Shown: piece by piece, positions 1-8,233 of the stretch
How positions within the stretch are numbered: the first letter of the stretch is position 1
Layout of the letters: every line of letters starts with the position of its first letter
Assembly (NCBI GenBank): GCA_963717765.1
Contig: CAVQWX010000002.1
Coordinates: 248,001 to 312,000, forward strand
Origin: JACDER01 sp963717765
GTDB lineage: Bacteria; Actinomycetota; Thermoleophilia; Gaiellales; Gaiellaceae
Direction: 5' to 3'
Length of the DNA: 64,000 nucleotides
Notes under the pieces: generated by a model
What the model saw: only the letters and a program-made list of their open reading frames with translations
What the model was told of the DNA's origin: nothing
Databases searched by the model: none
Made by a program: the position numbers and the translations under genes

Positions 1-2
1 GG

Positions 3-650
3 AACTTCCTCCTCACCGTCTCGCACGAGCTGCGCACGCCGCTCACCGCCATCCGTGGCCATGTGGAGGCGCTGCGCGAGGGCATCGCCTCCGACCCCGA
101 GTCGCAGGCTGCGTCCCTCGAGGTGATCGAGGCCGAGACCGCGCGCCTGGAGCGGCTGGTCGGCGACGTGCTCGACCTCGCCAAGCTGAACGCGCGCCGC
201 TTCACCGTGCTGCGGGAGGAGGTGGACATGCGTCGGCTGCTCGACCAGGCCTACACGGCGTTCTCCGAGGAGGCGCGCCGGCGGGAAATCGAGTACACGC
301 AGAAGATGAACGGCGAGCCGGTGCTGGTCTCCGACGGCGACCGCCTGCTGCAGATCATCTCCAACCTGCTCGCGAACGCGTTCCGCTGGACTCCGGACGG
401 CGGCCGCATCCAGCTCGAGCTCTCCAGCGAGAACGGGAAGGTTGCCGTGGCCGTCTCCGACTCGGGGCCCGGCATCGACCGGGCTTCGCGCGAGCGGATC
501 TTCCGTCCGTTCTGGTCGCGCGACGGGCGCGGCACCGGGCTCGGCCTGGCCATCTCGCGGGAGCTCGCTCTCGCGCTGGGGGGCGAGCTCGACCTCGAGA
601 GCACGCCCGGGGCGGGCAGCCGTTTCGAGCTCTTACTGCCGTCGAACTAA
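3..650 (+). CDS. Sensor histidine kinase, C-terminal part (cut by window start)
   Basis: The frame is open from base 3 and begins inside the dimerisation helix: the H-box SHELRTPLTAIRGH carries the phosphoacceptor His. An ATPase domain follows with an N-box (SNLLANAFRW), a G1 box (DSGPGID) and a G2 box (GRGTGLGLAIS), ending FELLLPSN. This is the usual order of a HisKA-HATPase_c membrane sensor kinase. The sensor and membrane part and any partner regulator lie upstream of the window. The N-box has Asn-Ala-Phe-Arg where Asn-Ala-x-Lys/Arg is typical, so it should be active. The stop overlaps the end of the convergent small gene by 4 nt. The signal sensed is unknown. Confidence 0.93.
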   Translation, partial: NFLLTVSHELRTPLTAIRGHVEALREGIASDPESQAASLEVIEAETARLERLVGDVLDLAKLNARRFTVLREEVDMRRLLDQAYTAFSEEARRREIEYTQKMNGEPVLVSDGDRLLQIISNLLANAFRWTPDGGRIQLELSSENGKVAVAVSDSGPGIDRASRERIFRPFWSRDGRGTGLGLAISRELALALGGELDLESTPGAGSRFELLLPSN

Positions 651-910
651 GCGACTTCGCGCAGCTGCGGCTCGGCGTCGAGCCGTCTTTCGATCGCGTC
701 GAGCCGTTCTTCGATCGATTTCCAGCCGCTCGAAATCAGGCTGACGAGGACGGCGAGATCGTCGACGCGCGCGTTTCGCTCGGCGTCGAGATCGGCCTGC
801 AGTTGCTCGAGCCGGCGATTCGTCTGGTTGGCGAGCCCGCGCACCTGGGCGAGCTGCCGCGCCACGGGGGCCGCCTCTTCGCGCACCGCCTTCCTGAACA
901 TGCCCACCAT
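647..910 (-). CDS. Small coiled-coil protein of unknown function
   Basis: 87 residues, charged and helical, with a heptad-like stretch from about residue 25 to 80 (NRRLEQLQADLDAE, then EERLDAIERRLDAE). There is no signal peptide or membrane segment. The ATG is followed by MVGMFRKAVREE. It converges on the kinase gene with a 4-nt overlap, and its start faces the divergent region before queA. I recognise no family; a structural or adaptor role is possible but not shown. Confidence 0.6.
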   Translation of the reverse strand: MVGMFRKAVREEAAPVARQLAQVRGLANQTNRRLEQLQADLDAERNARVDDLAVLVSLISSGWKSIEERLDAIERRLDAEPQLREVA

Positions 911-944
911 GGCGCCGACATTAGCGTTCGCATCGGATGATCAG

Positions 945-971
945 CACGGGGGAAACCAGGTTTCCCCCGTG
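945..971. promoter_or_regulatory. Perfect 13-bp-arm palindrome in the divergent region before queA
   Basis: Arms CACGGGGGAAACC (945-957) and GGTTTCCCCCGTG (959-971) are exact reverse complements around A958. The genes on both sides point away (small coiled-coil gene leftwards, queA rightwards), so this is not placed as a terminator for either, and no T-run follows. A protein operator or a leader hairpin fits the position better. Confidence 0.6.
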
Positions 972-991
972 AGCCCCCTTCTTAAAATTCA

Positions 992-1024
992 CGCTCTCAC
1001 GCCGCGCATGTCGGCGTGAGAGCG
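992..1024. promoter_or_regulatory. 12-bp inverted repeat just upstream of the queA start
   Basis: CGCTCTCACGCC (992-1003) is the exact reverse complement of GGCGTGAGAGCG (1013-1024), with a 9-nt loop. The right arm ends 14 nt before the ATG at 1039, next to the probable ribosome binding site GGAGC (1028-1032). In RNA it would form a stable hairpin abutting the initiation region; in DNA it could be an operator. Confidence 0.55.
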
Positions 1025-1038
1025 ATCGGAGCGCTTTG

Positions 1039-1977
1039 ATGAAGACCGACGACCTTAGCTACGAGCTACCGGCAGAGCTGATTGCACAGCATCCCGCGCA
1101 GAAGCGCGACGAGTCGCGGCTGTTGGTGTATGACCGCGCCGCCGGCGACGTCCGGCATCGCCGCTTCTTCGAGCTTCCGGAGGAGCTGTCCGGCGAGCTC
1201 GTCGTCGTGAACGACACGCGCGTCGTCCCGGCCAGGCTGCGGCTGCGGCGGAAGACCGGGGGAGAGGCAGAGGTACTCCTGGTCGAGCGTCTCGAGCTGG
1301 ACGTCTGGGAGGGTCTCGCGCGCCCCTCGCGGCGGCTCAAGTCCGGCGAGCGTCTCGGGCCTGTGGAGCTGCTCGAGCCGCTCGGCCAAGGGCGCTGGCG
1401 GCTGCGCCTGCACGGCGAGCCGGACGGCGAGATGCCGCTTCCGCCCTACATCACCGAGCGCCTCGACGAGCCCGAGCGCTACCAGACCGTCTACTCACGC
1501 GACCCGGGCTCGGCGGCCGCGCCGACCGCCGGGCTCCACTTCACGCCCGAGCTGCTCGGGCGGCTCGACGTCGAGCGCGTCACCCTCCACGTCGGCCTCG
1601 ACACCTTCCGACCGCTGTCGGCCGACACGCTCGGGGACCACGAGCTCCACGGCGAGCGGTACGAAGTGCGGCCCGAGGCGTGGAAGCGGATCGAAGGCGC
1701 CGACCAGGTGCTCGCCGTCGGGACGACCACGGTGCGCGTCCTCGAGTCGGTCGCGCGCGGCGCGCCGCTCACGGGCCGCACGGAGCTGTTCATCCAGCCC
1801 GGCTTCGAATTCCGGCGCGTGAACGCGCTCCTGACGAACTTCCACCTGCCCCGCTCGACGCTGCTCGCGCTCGTGATGGCCCTCGCGGGCGTGGAGGAGA
1901 CGCGTCGGATCTACCGTCTCGCGGTCGAGGAGCGCTACCGCTTCTACTCGTTCGGCGATGCAATGCTGATCCTGTGA
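1039..1977 (+). CDS. queA: S-adenosylmethionine:tRNA ribosyltransferase-isomerase QueA
   Basis: Transfers the ribosyl part of S-adenosylmethionine to 7-aminomethyl-7-deazaguanine in tRNA, giving epoxyqueuosine. Family motifs are visible: the N-terminal YELPAELIAQHPA, then VVNDTRVVPARL, the central AAPTAGLHFT and VGLDTFRPL, and C-terminal NFHLPRSTLL. With 312 residues it is shorter than the E. coli enzyme (about 350). ATG 1039 was chosen over an in-frame TTG at 1036. Its stop overlaps the GTG start of tgt, so the two consecutive queuosine enzymes are translationally coupled. Confidence 0.95.
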   Translation: MKTDDLSYELPAELIAQHPAQKRDESRLLVYDRAAGDVRHRRFFELPEELSGELVVVNDTRVVPARLRLRRKTGGEAEVLLVERLELDVWEGLARPSRRLKSGERLGPVELLEPLGQGRWRLRLHGEPDGEMPLPPYITERLDEPERYQTVYSRDPGSAAAPTAGLHFTPELLGRLDVERVTLHVGLDTFRPLSADTLGDHELHGERYEVRPEAWKRIEGADQVLAVGTTTVRVLESVARGAPLTGRTELFIQPGFEFRRVNALLTNFHLPRSTLLALVMALAGVEETRRIYRLAVEERYRFYSFGDAMLIL

Positions 1978-3068
1978 GCTTCACGGTCACTGCGACCGAC
2001 GGAGCTGCGCGCGCCGGCGTCCTCCGCACGGCGCACGGCGACGTCCCGACCCCGGCGTTCATGCCGGTCGGGACGAAGGCGACCGTCAAGACGCTCGATC
2101 CGGACGAGGTGCGCGCGATCGGTGCGCGCATCCTCCTCGGCAACACCTACCACCTGTACTTCCGGCCCGGCCACGAGCTGATCGCCGAGCTGGGCGGCCT
2201 GCACCGCTTCATGGGCTGGGACGGACCGATCCTGACCGACTCGGGCGGGTACCAGGTGTTCTCGCTACGCGACACGATCGCCGCGTCGGACGACGACGGC
2301 GTGACGTTCCGCTCCGTCTACGACGGCGCTCCGGCGCGCTTCACGCCCGAGCTGGCCGCGGAGATCCAGGCGGCGCTCGGCTCGGACATAGCCATGTGCT
2401 TCGACCAAGTGCTGCCGCCCGACCTGCCGCGCGCCGCGCACGAGGACGCGGTGCGGCGGACGACGCTCTGGGCCATGCGCCAGAAGCACGCCCCACGCGC
2501 GCCCGGCCAGCTCCTCTTCGGCATCGCGCAGGGAGGGCTCGACCGCGAGCTTCGGCGCCGCTCGGCGGATGAGACCTCCGAGCTCGAGCTCGATGGCAAC
2601 GCGATCGGCGGGCTCTCGATCGGCGAGAGCCGCGAGCAGATGTTCGAGCTGACCGCTTTCACCTGCGAGCTGCTCCCGCCGGAGAAGCCACGCTACTTCA
2701 TGGGCATCGGCGATCCGCAGGGCATCCTGGAGTCGATCGAGCGTGGGGTGGACATGTTCGACTGCGTCCTGCCGACCCGCACGGCGCGCACCGGATCGGC
2801 GCTCACCGGCGAGGGACGGCTGAACCTGCGCAACGCCCGCTTCGCCCGCGATCCGAGGCCGCTCGAGGAGAATTGCGCCTGCCCGGCGTGCTCGCGATTC
2901 TCCCGCGCGTACATCCGCCATCTCGTCAACCAGGAGGAAGTCCTCGGCCTCCGCCTGCTCACCCTGCATAATTTGCACTTCTTGCTCGATCTCACCGCAC
3001 GCGCGCGCGACGCGATCGCGCGCGGCCAACTGTCTGCACTGAAGGAGGAAGTCTCCTGGGCGCCCTGA
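1974..3068 (+). CDS. tgt: tRNA-guanine transglycosylase
   Basis: Exchanges guanine-34 of target tRNAs for the queuine precursor preQ1, the step before QueA. Visible motifs: LTDSGGYQVFSL with the catalytic-region Asp, FDQVLPP, FGIAQGG, GGLSIGE, and DCVLPTRTARTG holding the second catalytic Asp. The C-terminal zinc ligands appear as CACPACSRF plus a later His in TLHNLHFLL. 364 residues from GTG 1974, which overlaps the queA stop (GTGA). The 3' end contains the strong AAGGAGG site for the next gene. Queuosine genes followed by yajC and secDF is a common bacterial arrangement. Confidence 0.95.
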   Translation: MSFTVTATDGAARAGVLRTAHGDVPTPAFMPVGTKATVKTLDPDEVRAIGARILLGNTYHLYFRPGHELIAELGGLHRFMGWDGPILTDSGGYQVFSLRDTIAASDDDGVTFRSVYDGAPARFTPELAAEIQAALGSDIAMCFDQVLPPDLPRAAHEDAVRRTTLWAMRQKHAPRAPGQLLFGIAQGGLDRELRRRSADETSELELDGNAIGGLSIGESREQMFELTAFTCELLPPEKPRYFMGIGDPQGILESIERGVDMFDCVLPTRTARTGSALTGEGRLNLRNARFARDPRPLEENCACPACSRFSRAYIRHLVNQEEVLGLRLLTLHNLHFLLDLTARARDAIARGQLSALKEEVSWAP

Positions 3069-3445
3069 TCATCATCGTCGTGCTTCTCGTCCTCATGTGG
3101 CTGCTGCTCATCCGGCCGCAACGCCGCAAGCAGCAGGAGCAACAGGATCTGCTCTCGAACGTCCAGATCGGAGACGAGATCGTCACCGCGGGCGGCATCT
3201 ACGGGACGGTCACCGACGTCGACGACAGCGATGTGACAGTCGAGATCGCGCCCGGCACGCACGTGCGCATGGCGAAGCGCGCAATCGCCGGGATTCTCAA
3301 CGACGAAGAAGAAGAGGAAGACGAGGACGACGAGGAGGGCGACGAGCCCGAGGCCGAGGGGCACAGCGAGCACGAGGAGCCTGAGGAGGAAGAGGAAGGT
3401 AAGGAGCCCGAGCTCGACCGCTCAGCAGCCGAGCAGCGTGGCTAA
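3056..3445 (+). CDS. yajC: Preprotein translocase subunit YajC, probable CTG start
   Basis: Small SecDF-YajC component with one N-terminal membrane helix followed by RPQRRKQQ and the YajC domain (GDEIVTAGGIYGTV). The last 45 residues are almost wholly acidic. The first conventional start, GTG 3080, leaves only about 11 hydrophobic residues before RPQRR and no near Shine-Dalgarno. A strong AAGGAGG (3042-3048) lies 7 nt before an in-frame CTG at 3056, which adds LGALIIIV and restores a full helix. I chose CTG on these two grounds; it is an inference. Sits between tgt and secDF. Confidence 0.85.
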   Translation: MGALIIIVVLLVLMWLLLIRPQRRKQQEQQDLLSNVQIGDEIVTAGGIYGTVTDVDDSDVTVEIAPGTHVRMAKRAIAGILNDEEEEEDEDDEEGDEPEAEGHSEHEEPEEEEEGKEPELDRSAAEQRG

Positions 3446-3461
3446 CCTGGATCGACTCTGA

Positions 3462-6263
3462 ATGTCTGAGCGACGTCGCTACCTATTCATCACCGCCGTG
3501 CTGGCCGTCGCCGTCGTGGTGGTCGCACTGTTCGCCGTCCCCGGCTCGCCGCTCCAGCATAAACCCACGCTCGGCCTCGACCTGCAGGGCGGGCTGGAGG
3601 TCGTGCTAAAGGCAAAACCGCCCGAGAACAAGCCGAACTACAAGATCACGAGCTCCGACCTCGACCGCTCGGTCTCGATCATGCGCGACCGCATCGACCG
3701 GCTCGGCGTGTCCGAGCCCGAGATCCGCAAGCAGGGCTCCGACCAGATCGTCATCCAGCTCGCCGGCGTCCACGATCCCGAGGAGGCCGCGAAACTCATC
3801 GGGAAGACCGCACAGCTGCAGTTCTACGACCTGGAGGCGGACATCGCGGCGCCGTCGAAGGGCGCCAACGGGCAGGTTCAGCCACTCAGCTCGCTCTACG
3901 CGCTCCTCGCGCCGGTTCAGTCGCAGGTGAACGACAAGTCCTCGCACTGGTACCTGTTCAAGAACAAGCGGAGGGTCGCGGGCCCGGCAACCTCGAAGAA
4001 GGAGCTGCTCAACGCGCCCGATGTGAAGAAGCTGCTCGGAGGGAAGAAGGAGCTCCCGAAGGGCTACAAGGTCTTCGGCGTCCCCTCCGACCGGATCGTG
4101 ATCACCTGCGGCCCGCCCGCCACGGTCTGCCCGGGGGTCGGCACGCCGACCAGCACGTCCTTCTACCTCTTCAACTTCGACCCGACGGGCAGCAAGCCGG
4201 TCCCGGAGATGACGGGCAACGACCTCAAGCTGTCGGGCACGAGGCAGGACTTCGATCCGCAGACGAACCAGCCCGTCGTGCTCATGCAGTTCACGGGCGA
4301 CGGCAGGAGGATCTTCCAGGAGATCACCGCCCAGGAAGCGCAGCGCGGCCAGCGGCAGTACCAGATTGCCGGCCAGGGCGCCGACCCGCGCAACTTCTTC
4401 CAGAGCTTCGCCATCGTCCTCGACAACGAGATCAAGTCGTTCCCGACGATCGACTTCACCCAGTACCCAACCGGGATCTCCGGCGACAACGGGGCCGAGA
4501 TCACCGGCGTCACGCTCGATGAGGCGAAGAACCTCGCGCTCGTCCTGCAGACCGGCGCTCTGCCCGTCCAGTTCGACACCAAGGCGCAGACCGAGGTCTC
4601 GGCGACGCTCGGGAAGGACTCCCTCAGCGAGGCCAAGATCGCAGCCGGCATCGGCCTGCTCGTGGTCGCGCTCTTCCTGCTCCTCTTCTACCGCTTCCTC
4701 GGCCTCGTCGCGGTCGTCGGGCTCGCGATCTACGCGGCCTTCATGTACGCCGCGATCCTCGCGTTCCACGTCACCCTCACCCTCCCCGGGTTCGCCGGCC
4801 TGATCCTCACGATCGGAGTCGCAGCCGACGCGAACGTGGTCATCTTCGAACGGATCAAGGAAGAAGTACGGTCCGGGAAGAGCGTCCGGCACGCGATCGC
4901 GACCGGATACTCGAAGGGATTCCACACGATCATCGACGCGAACGTTGTGACGGCGATCACCGCGCTCGTCCTCTTCGCGGTCGCGACCGCCCAGGTCAAG
5001 GGATTCGCGCTCATGCTTCTGATCGGCACGGTGGTCTCGCTGCTGACCGCCGTCCTGGCCACGCGCGCCTTCCTCGGCCTGCTCGCGGGCTTCAAGTGGT
5101 TCGACAACCCGCGGTTCATGGGCGCACAAGGGGCGCAGCGCGCGAAGTGGCTCGAGATCGACTTCATGGGGAAGAGGTGGTGGTGGCTCGGGATCTCCGG
5201 CGCCGCCGTCCTCATCAGCGTCATCTCGCTTGCCGTCTCCGGGCTGAACCTGGGGATCGACTTCAAGGGGGGGACGCAGACCACGCTGACCACAGCGCAG
5301 CCCACGTCGCTGGGTCAGGTGCGCGACCAGGCCGCGGCCGTCGGGCAGAAGGGCGCAGTCGTTCAGGGACAGGGAAAGCTGTTCGGCTCCGATTCCTACA
5401 AGGAGTTCCAGGTCCGGACGAAGTCGCTCAGCCAGGGCCAGGAGAGGACCTTCCTCAACGACCTGCGGACGCAGCTGAACGCGAATATCCGCGGGTCGAC
5501 CAGCGTCTCTTCGAGCTTTGGTAGACAGATCGCCAGGGACGCGATCCTCGCGGTCATCGTCTCGCTGCTGCTGATCGTCCTGTACATCACGATTCGGTTC
5601 CAGTTCAAGTTCGCCGGGCCGGTGATCGTCGCGTTGATCCACGACATCATCCTCACGATAGGTGTCTATTCGCTGACGGGGCGGGAGGTGACGACGGCGA
5701 CCGTGGCCGCTGTGCTCACCGTTCTGGGCTATTCGATCTACGACACGATCATCATCTTCGACAGAGTCCGCGAAAACATCCCGCTGATGCGGCGCGCGCC
5801 GTTCGCCGCGATCGCGAACGTGTCGCTCTGGGAGACGATCCGCCGCTCCCTGGCCACGAGCTTCATCACGCTGCTCCCGGTCGTCTGTCTGTTCATCTTC
5901 GGCGGCGCGACGCTGCAGGACTTCGCGTTCGCGCTGATCATCGGGATCGTGTCGGGTGCTTACTCCTCGATCTTCATCGCCGCCCCGCTTCTCACGATGT
6001 GGAAGGAGCGCGAGCCCGAGTACTCGCGGCGCCGCGCGATCTCCATCGAGGAGCAGCGGGCGGAGATGGAGGAGATCCAGGAGACGGGAACCGTTGCCGA
6101 GGCGCCCGAGGAGGAGGCCGTGGAGCCCGAGGCCGAGCCCACGCCCCAGGCCGAGCCGGAGCTCGTCCCGACCGCGCCGGTCGCCGATCGCGAGAAGGCG
6201 GAGGAGCGCCGCCAGCGCCGGCAGCAGCGTCGCCGGACGCGTCCGCATGGACGAGCCCGCTGA
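3462..6263 (+). CDS. secDF: Protein translocase SecDF, single-chain fusion
   Basis: Proton-driven accessory part of the Sec translocon that pulls exported proteins out of the channel. The SecD half starts with one membrane helix, then GLDLQGGLEVVL and a large extracytoplasmic domain (to about residue 380), then five helices with the conserved GVAADANVVIFERIKEE. The SecF half starts near residue 575 (GKRWWWLG) and repeats the pattern: GLNLGIDFKGG, a short loop, then five helices with YSIYDTIIIFDRVREN. The C-tail is acidic then basic. Separate SecD and SecF are usual in many actinobacteria, so the fusion is noteworthy. Operonic with yajC, 16 nt upstream. Confidence 0.96.
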   Translation: MSERRRYLFITAVLAVAVVVVALFAVPGSPLQHKPTLGLDLQGGLEVVLKAKPPENKPNYKITSSDLDRSVSIMRDRIDRLGVSEPEIRKQGSDQIVIQLAGVHDPEEAAKLIGKTAQLQFYDLEADIAAPSKGANGQVQPLSSLYALLAPVQSQVNDKSSHWYLFKNKRRVAGPATSKKELLNAPDVKKLLGGKKELPKGYKVFGVPSDRIVITCGPPATVCPGVGTPTSTSFYLFNFDPTGSKPVPEMTGNDLKLSGTRQDFDPQTNQPVVLMQFTGDGRRIFQEITAQEAQRGQRQYQIAGQGADPRNFFQSFAIVLDNEIKSFPTIDFTQYPTGISGDNGAEITGVTLDEAKNLALVLQTGALPVQFDTKAQTEVSATLGKDSLSEAKIAAGIGLLVVALFLLLFYRFLGLVAVVGLAIYAAFMYAAILAFHVTLTLPGFAGLILTIGVAADANVVIFERIKEEVRSGKSVRHAIATGYSKGFHTIIDANVVTAITALVLFAVATAQVKGFALMLLIGTVVSLLTAVLATRAFLGLLAGFKWFDNPRFMGAQGAQRAKWLEIDFMGKRWWWLGISGAAVLISVISLAVSGLNLGIDFKGGTQTTLTTAQPTSLGQVRDQAAAVGQKGAVVQGQGKLFGSDSYKEFQVRTKSLSQGQERTFLNDLRTQLNANIRGSTSVSSSFGRQIARDAILAVIVSLLLIVLYITIRFQFKFAGPVIVALIHDIILTIGVYSLTGREVTTATVAAVLTVLGYSIYDTIIIFDRVRENIPLMRRAPFAAIANVSLWETIRRSLATSFITLLPVVCLFIFGGATLQDFAFALIIGIVSGAYSSIFIAAPLLTMWKEREPEYSRRRAISIEEQRAEMEEIQETGTVAEAPEEEAVEPEAEPTPQAEPELVPTAPVADREKAEERRQRRQQRRRTRPHGRAR

Positions 6264-6477
6264 CTCCTCGATACTCCGGGACGAGGTGCGGGCGTGGCTC
6301 GACGAGCTCACCAGCCGGTGGCACGGCGATGCTGTACGGGTGCGTGAGCGCGCCGGCGTCAGCATCGAGAAGATCGCCAAGGATCTCGGCCTCGTAACGC
6401 GTCGCGAGTACGACGAGCTCGAGCTCCGGATCGCGCAGCTGGAGCATCGGCTGAGCCTGCTGGAGCGCGATGGCTGA
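6247..6477 (+). CDS. Small helical protein with UbiK-like C-terminal coiled coil
   Basis: 76 residues overlapping secDF by 17 nt and the next kinase gene by 8 nt, so translationally coupled to both. The end, GLVTRREYDELELRIAQLE, has the pattern of UbiK/YqiC and of phasin-type tails: a hinge, an R-E-[YF]-D box and a leucine coiled coil. The next gene encodes a UbiB-family kinase, which fits a lipid or quinone-associated accessory role, but the similarity is short and the assignment is inference. Length and reading frame are supported by position and coding bias. Confidence 0.6.
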   Translation: MDEPADSSILRDEVRAWLDELTSRWHGDAVRVRERAGVSIEKIAKDLGLVTRREYDELELRIAQLEHRLSLLERDG

Positions 6478-8146
6478 AGCCCAGCCTTCGACGACCCGCA
6501 ACATCGGGCGGATCTCGGAGATCGCCCAGGTCGCGGCCAAGCACGGCTTCGGCTACTTCCTCGAGACCCACCGACTCACAGACCTCCTTCCCTGGAGGTC
6601 GAAGAAGCCGTTCCCGGAGGGCACGCCGTCCCAGCGCGGGCAGCACCTCAGGGAGATGCTGGACGAGCTCGGACCAACGTTCGTCAAGTTCGGCCAGCTG
6701 CTGTCCACGCGGCCCGACGTCGTCCCGCCGGACATCGTCGCGGAGCTCCGCAGCCTCCAGGACGACGTCAGGCCGTTCCCGTTCGCTCAGGTCCGGCAGG
6801 CCATCGAGACGCAGCTCGGGCAGCCGATCGAGCGCCTGTTCCTCGAGTTCTCGGAGCTGCCGCTCGCGGCCGCGTCGATCGGCCAGGTACACCGAGCGGT
6901 GCTCCCCAACGGGCATCAGGTCGCCGTCAAGGTGCAGCGCCCGGATGCCCCGCGCCAGATCGAGGCCGACCTCGCCCTGCTGTACCAGGCCGCGCGGATC
7001 GCGAAGGAACGCGTCCGCGCGCTCGACTTCATCGACACGAGAGGAATCGTCGACGAGTTCGCGCGCTCCATCCGCCAGGAGCTCGACTACCGGCACGAGG
7101 GGCGGAACGCGGAGGCTTTCCGCCGAAACTTCGCCGGGCATCCCCATGTCCGGATCCCGAAGGTCTACTGGACGTACTCGCGCACCCAGGTGCTGACGCT
7201 CGAGTTCCTGGAGGGGACGCAGTTCGTCGACATCGACGCGACCGACTACTCGCTCGAGGAGCGGCGCCGCCTCACCTATCTGATGACCGAGGCGTGGATG
7301 ACGATGATCTTCCGGCACGGGTTCTTCCACGCCGACCCGCATCCGGCGAACATCCTCGTCCTCGAGCAGCGCGACTGCATCGGGCTGGTCGACTTCGGGC
7401 TCTCCGGGACGCTGACCGACGAGGACATGTCGAAGCTGACCCGGCTCTTCATCGACGCCGCAAACGAGAACGTCGACGTCCTGCCGCGCCGGCTTGCGGA
7501 GCTCGGCGTGCGCTACGACCGTTCCCGCGAGGACGAGTTCCGCGCGGAGCTGCGCGAGCTCTTCTACCGCTACTACGGCGCGAGCCTGTCGGAGATCGAC
7601 CCGGTGCAGGTCATCCGCGAGGCCTTCCAGCTCATCTACTCGCTCAACCTGCGGCTCCCGACCCGCTTCGTGCTGCTGGACAAGTCGATGGCGACGCTCG
7701 CGTCGGTCGGAATCGAGCTCTATCCCGACTTCAACGTCTTCGAGGTGGCGAAGCCGTACGCGCGCGGGCTCATGCTCGGGCGCTTCACGCCGCAGCGCGT
7801 GCTCTCACGGGCGCGCAAGGAGGGCTGGCAGCTGGCACAGATCGCCTACGAGCTTCCGTACCAGGTGCACGACTTCCTGGAGGAAGTGCGCGACGGCCAG
7901 CTCGAGGTCGGATTCGTACACAAGGGCCTGGACGAGTTCATGCACAAGGTGGACATCGGGGTCAACCGCCTCGTCGTCGCGCTGGTCGTGGTGGGCGGGC
8001 TGATCGGGTCGGCGCTCATCGGGACGTTCACGACCGGCGGCCCGCAGTTCCTCGGCGTGAATGTGCTCTCGTTCATCGGCTTCGTGCTTTCCGGCATTCT
8101 GGGCATCTGGCTGCTCTGGGCGGTTATGCGCCGCGGACGCCTCTAG
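6470..8146 (+). CDS. UbiB/ABC1/AarF-type atypical kinase
   Basis: 558 residues with all family marks: the KxGQ extension (FVKFGQLLSTRPDVVP), an Ala-rich nucleotide loop (AAASIGQVHRA), the VAVKVQRP lysine, the ExD-region RQELDYRHEGRNAE, the catalytic HADPHPANILV and metal-binding VDFGLSGTL. Two membrane helices close the protein (about 500-555), as in UbiB. UbiB proteins support isoprenoid-quinone synthesis or lipid transport; in an organism without obvious ubiquinone genes here the substrate is unknown. Coupled to the UbiK-like ORF upstream. Confidence 0.9.
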   Translation: MAEAQPSTTRNIGRISEIAQVAAKHGFGYFLETHRLTDLLPWRSKKPFPEGTPSQRGQHLREMLDELGPTFVKFGQLLSTRPDVVPPDIVAELRSLQDDVRPFPFAQVRQAIETQLGQPIERLFLEFSELPLAAASIGQVHRAVLPNGHQVAVKVQRPDAPRQIEADLALLYQAARIAKERVRALDFIDTRGIVDEFARSIRQELDYRHEGRNAEAFRRNFAGHPHVRIPKVYWTYSRTQVLTLEFLEGTQFVDIDATDYSLEERRRLTYLMTEAWMTMIFRHGFFHADPHPANILVLEQRDCIGLVDFGLSGTLTDEDMSKLTRLFIDAANENVDVLPRRLAELGVRYDRSREDEFRAELRELFYRYYGASLSEIDPVQVIREAFQLIYSLNLRLPTRFVLLDKSMATLASVGIELYPDFNVFEVAKPYARGLMLGRFTPQRVLSRARKEGWQLAQIAYELPYQVHDFLEEVRDGQLEVGFVHKGLDEFMHKVDIGVNRLVVALVVVGGLIGSALIGTFTTGGPQFLGVNVLSFIGFVLSGILGIWLLWAVMRRGRL

Positions 8147-8198
8147 AGCGGCCCACACGCTGTCGACACCGCGGCACGCTCCCGCCTGAATGGACATC

Positions 8199-8227
8199 TT
8201 GGCAGTGCGTCGACGCCGAGCTAGTGT
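8199..8227 (+). promoter_or_regulatory. Promoter of the response-regulator gene, likely leaderless transcript
   Basis: TTGGCA (8199-8204) and TAGTGT (8222-8227) are separated by exactly 17 nt. The ATG at 8234 lies 6 nt after the -10 box, the usual distance to a transcription start, so the mRNA may begin at the start codon. Leaderless mRNAs are common in actinobacteria. There is no clear Shine-Dalgarno before 8234 beyond a short GGAG immediately 5' of the ATG. Confidence 0.5.
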
Positions 8228-8233
8228 CGGAGC

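Noticed and set aside
3606..6380. Minus-strand open frame of 924 codons opposite secDF
   Set aside because: No recognisable domain; secDF on the plus strand explains the region fully.
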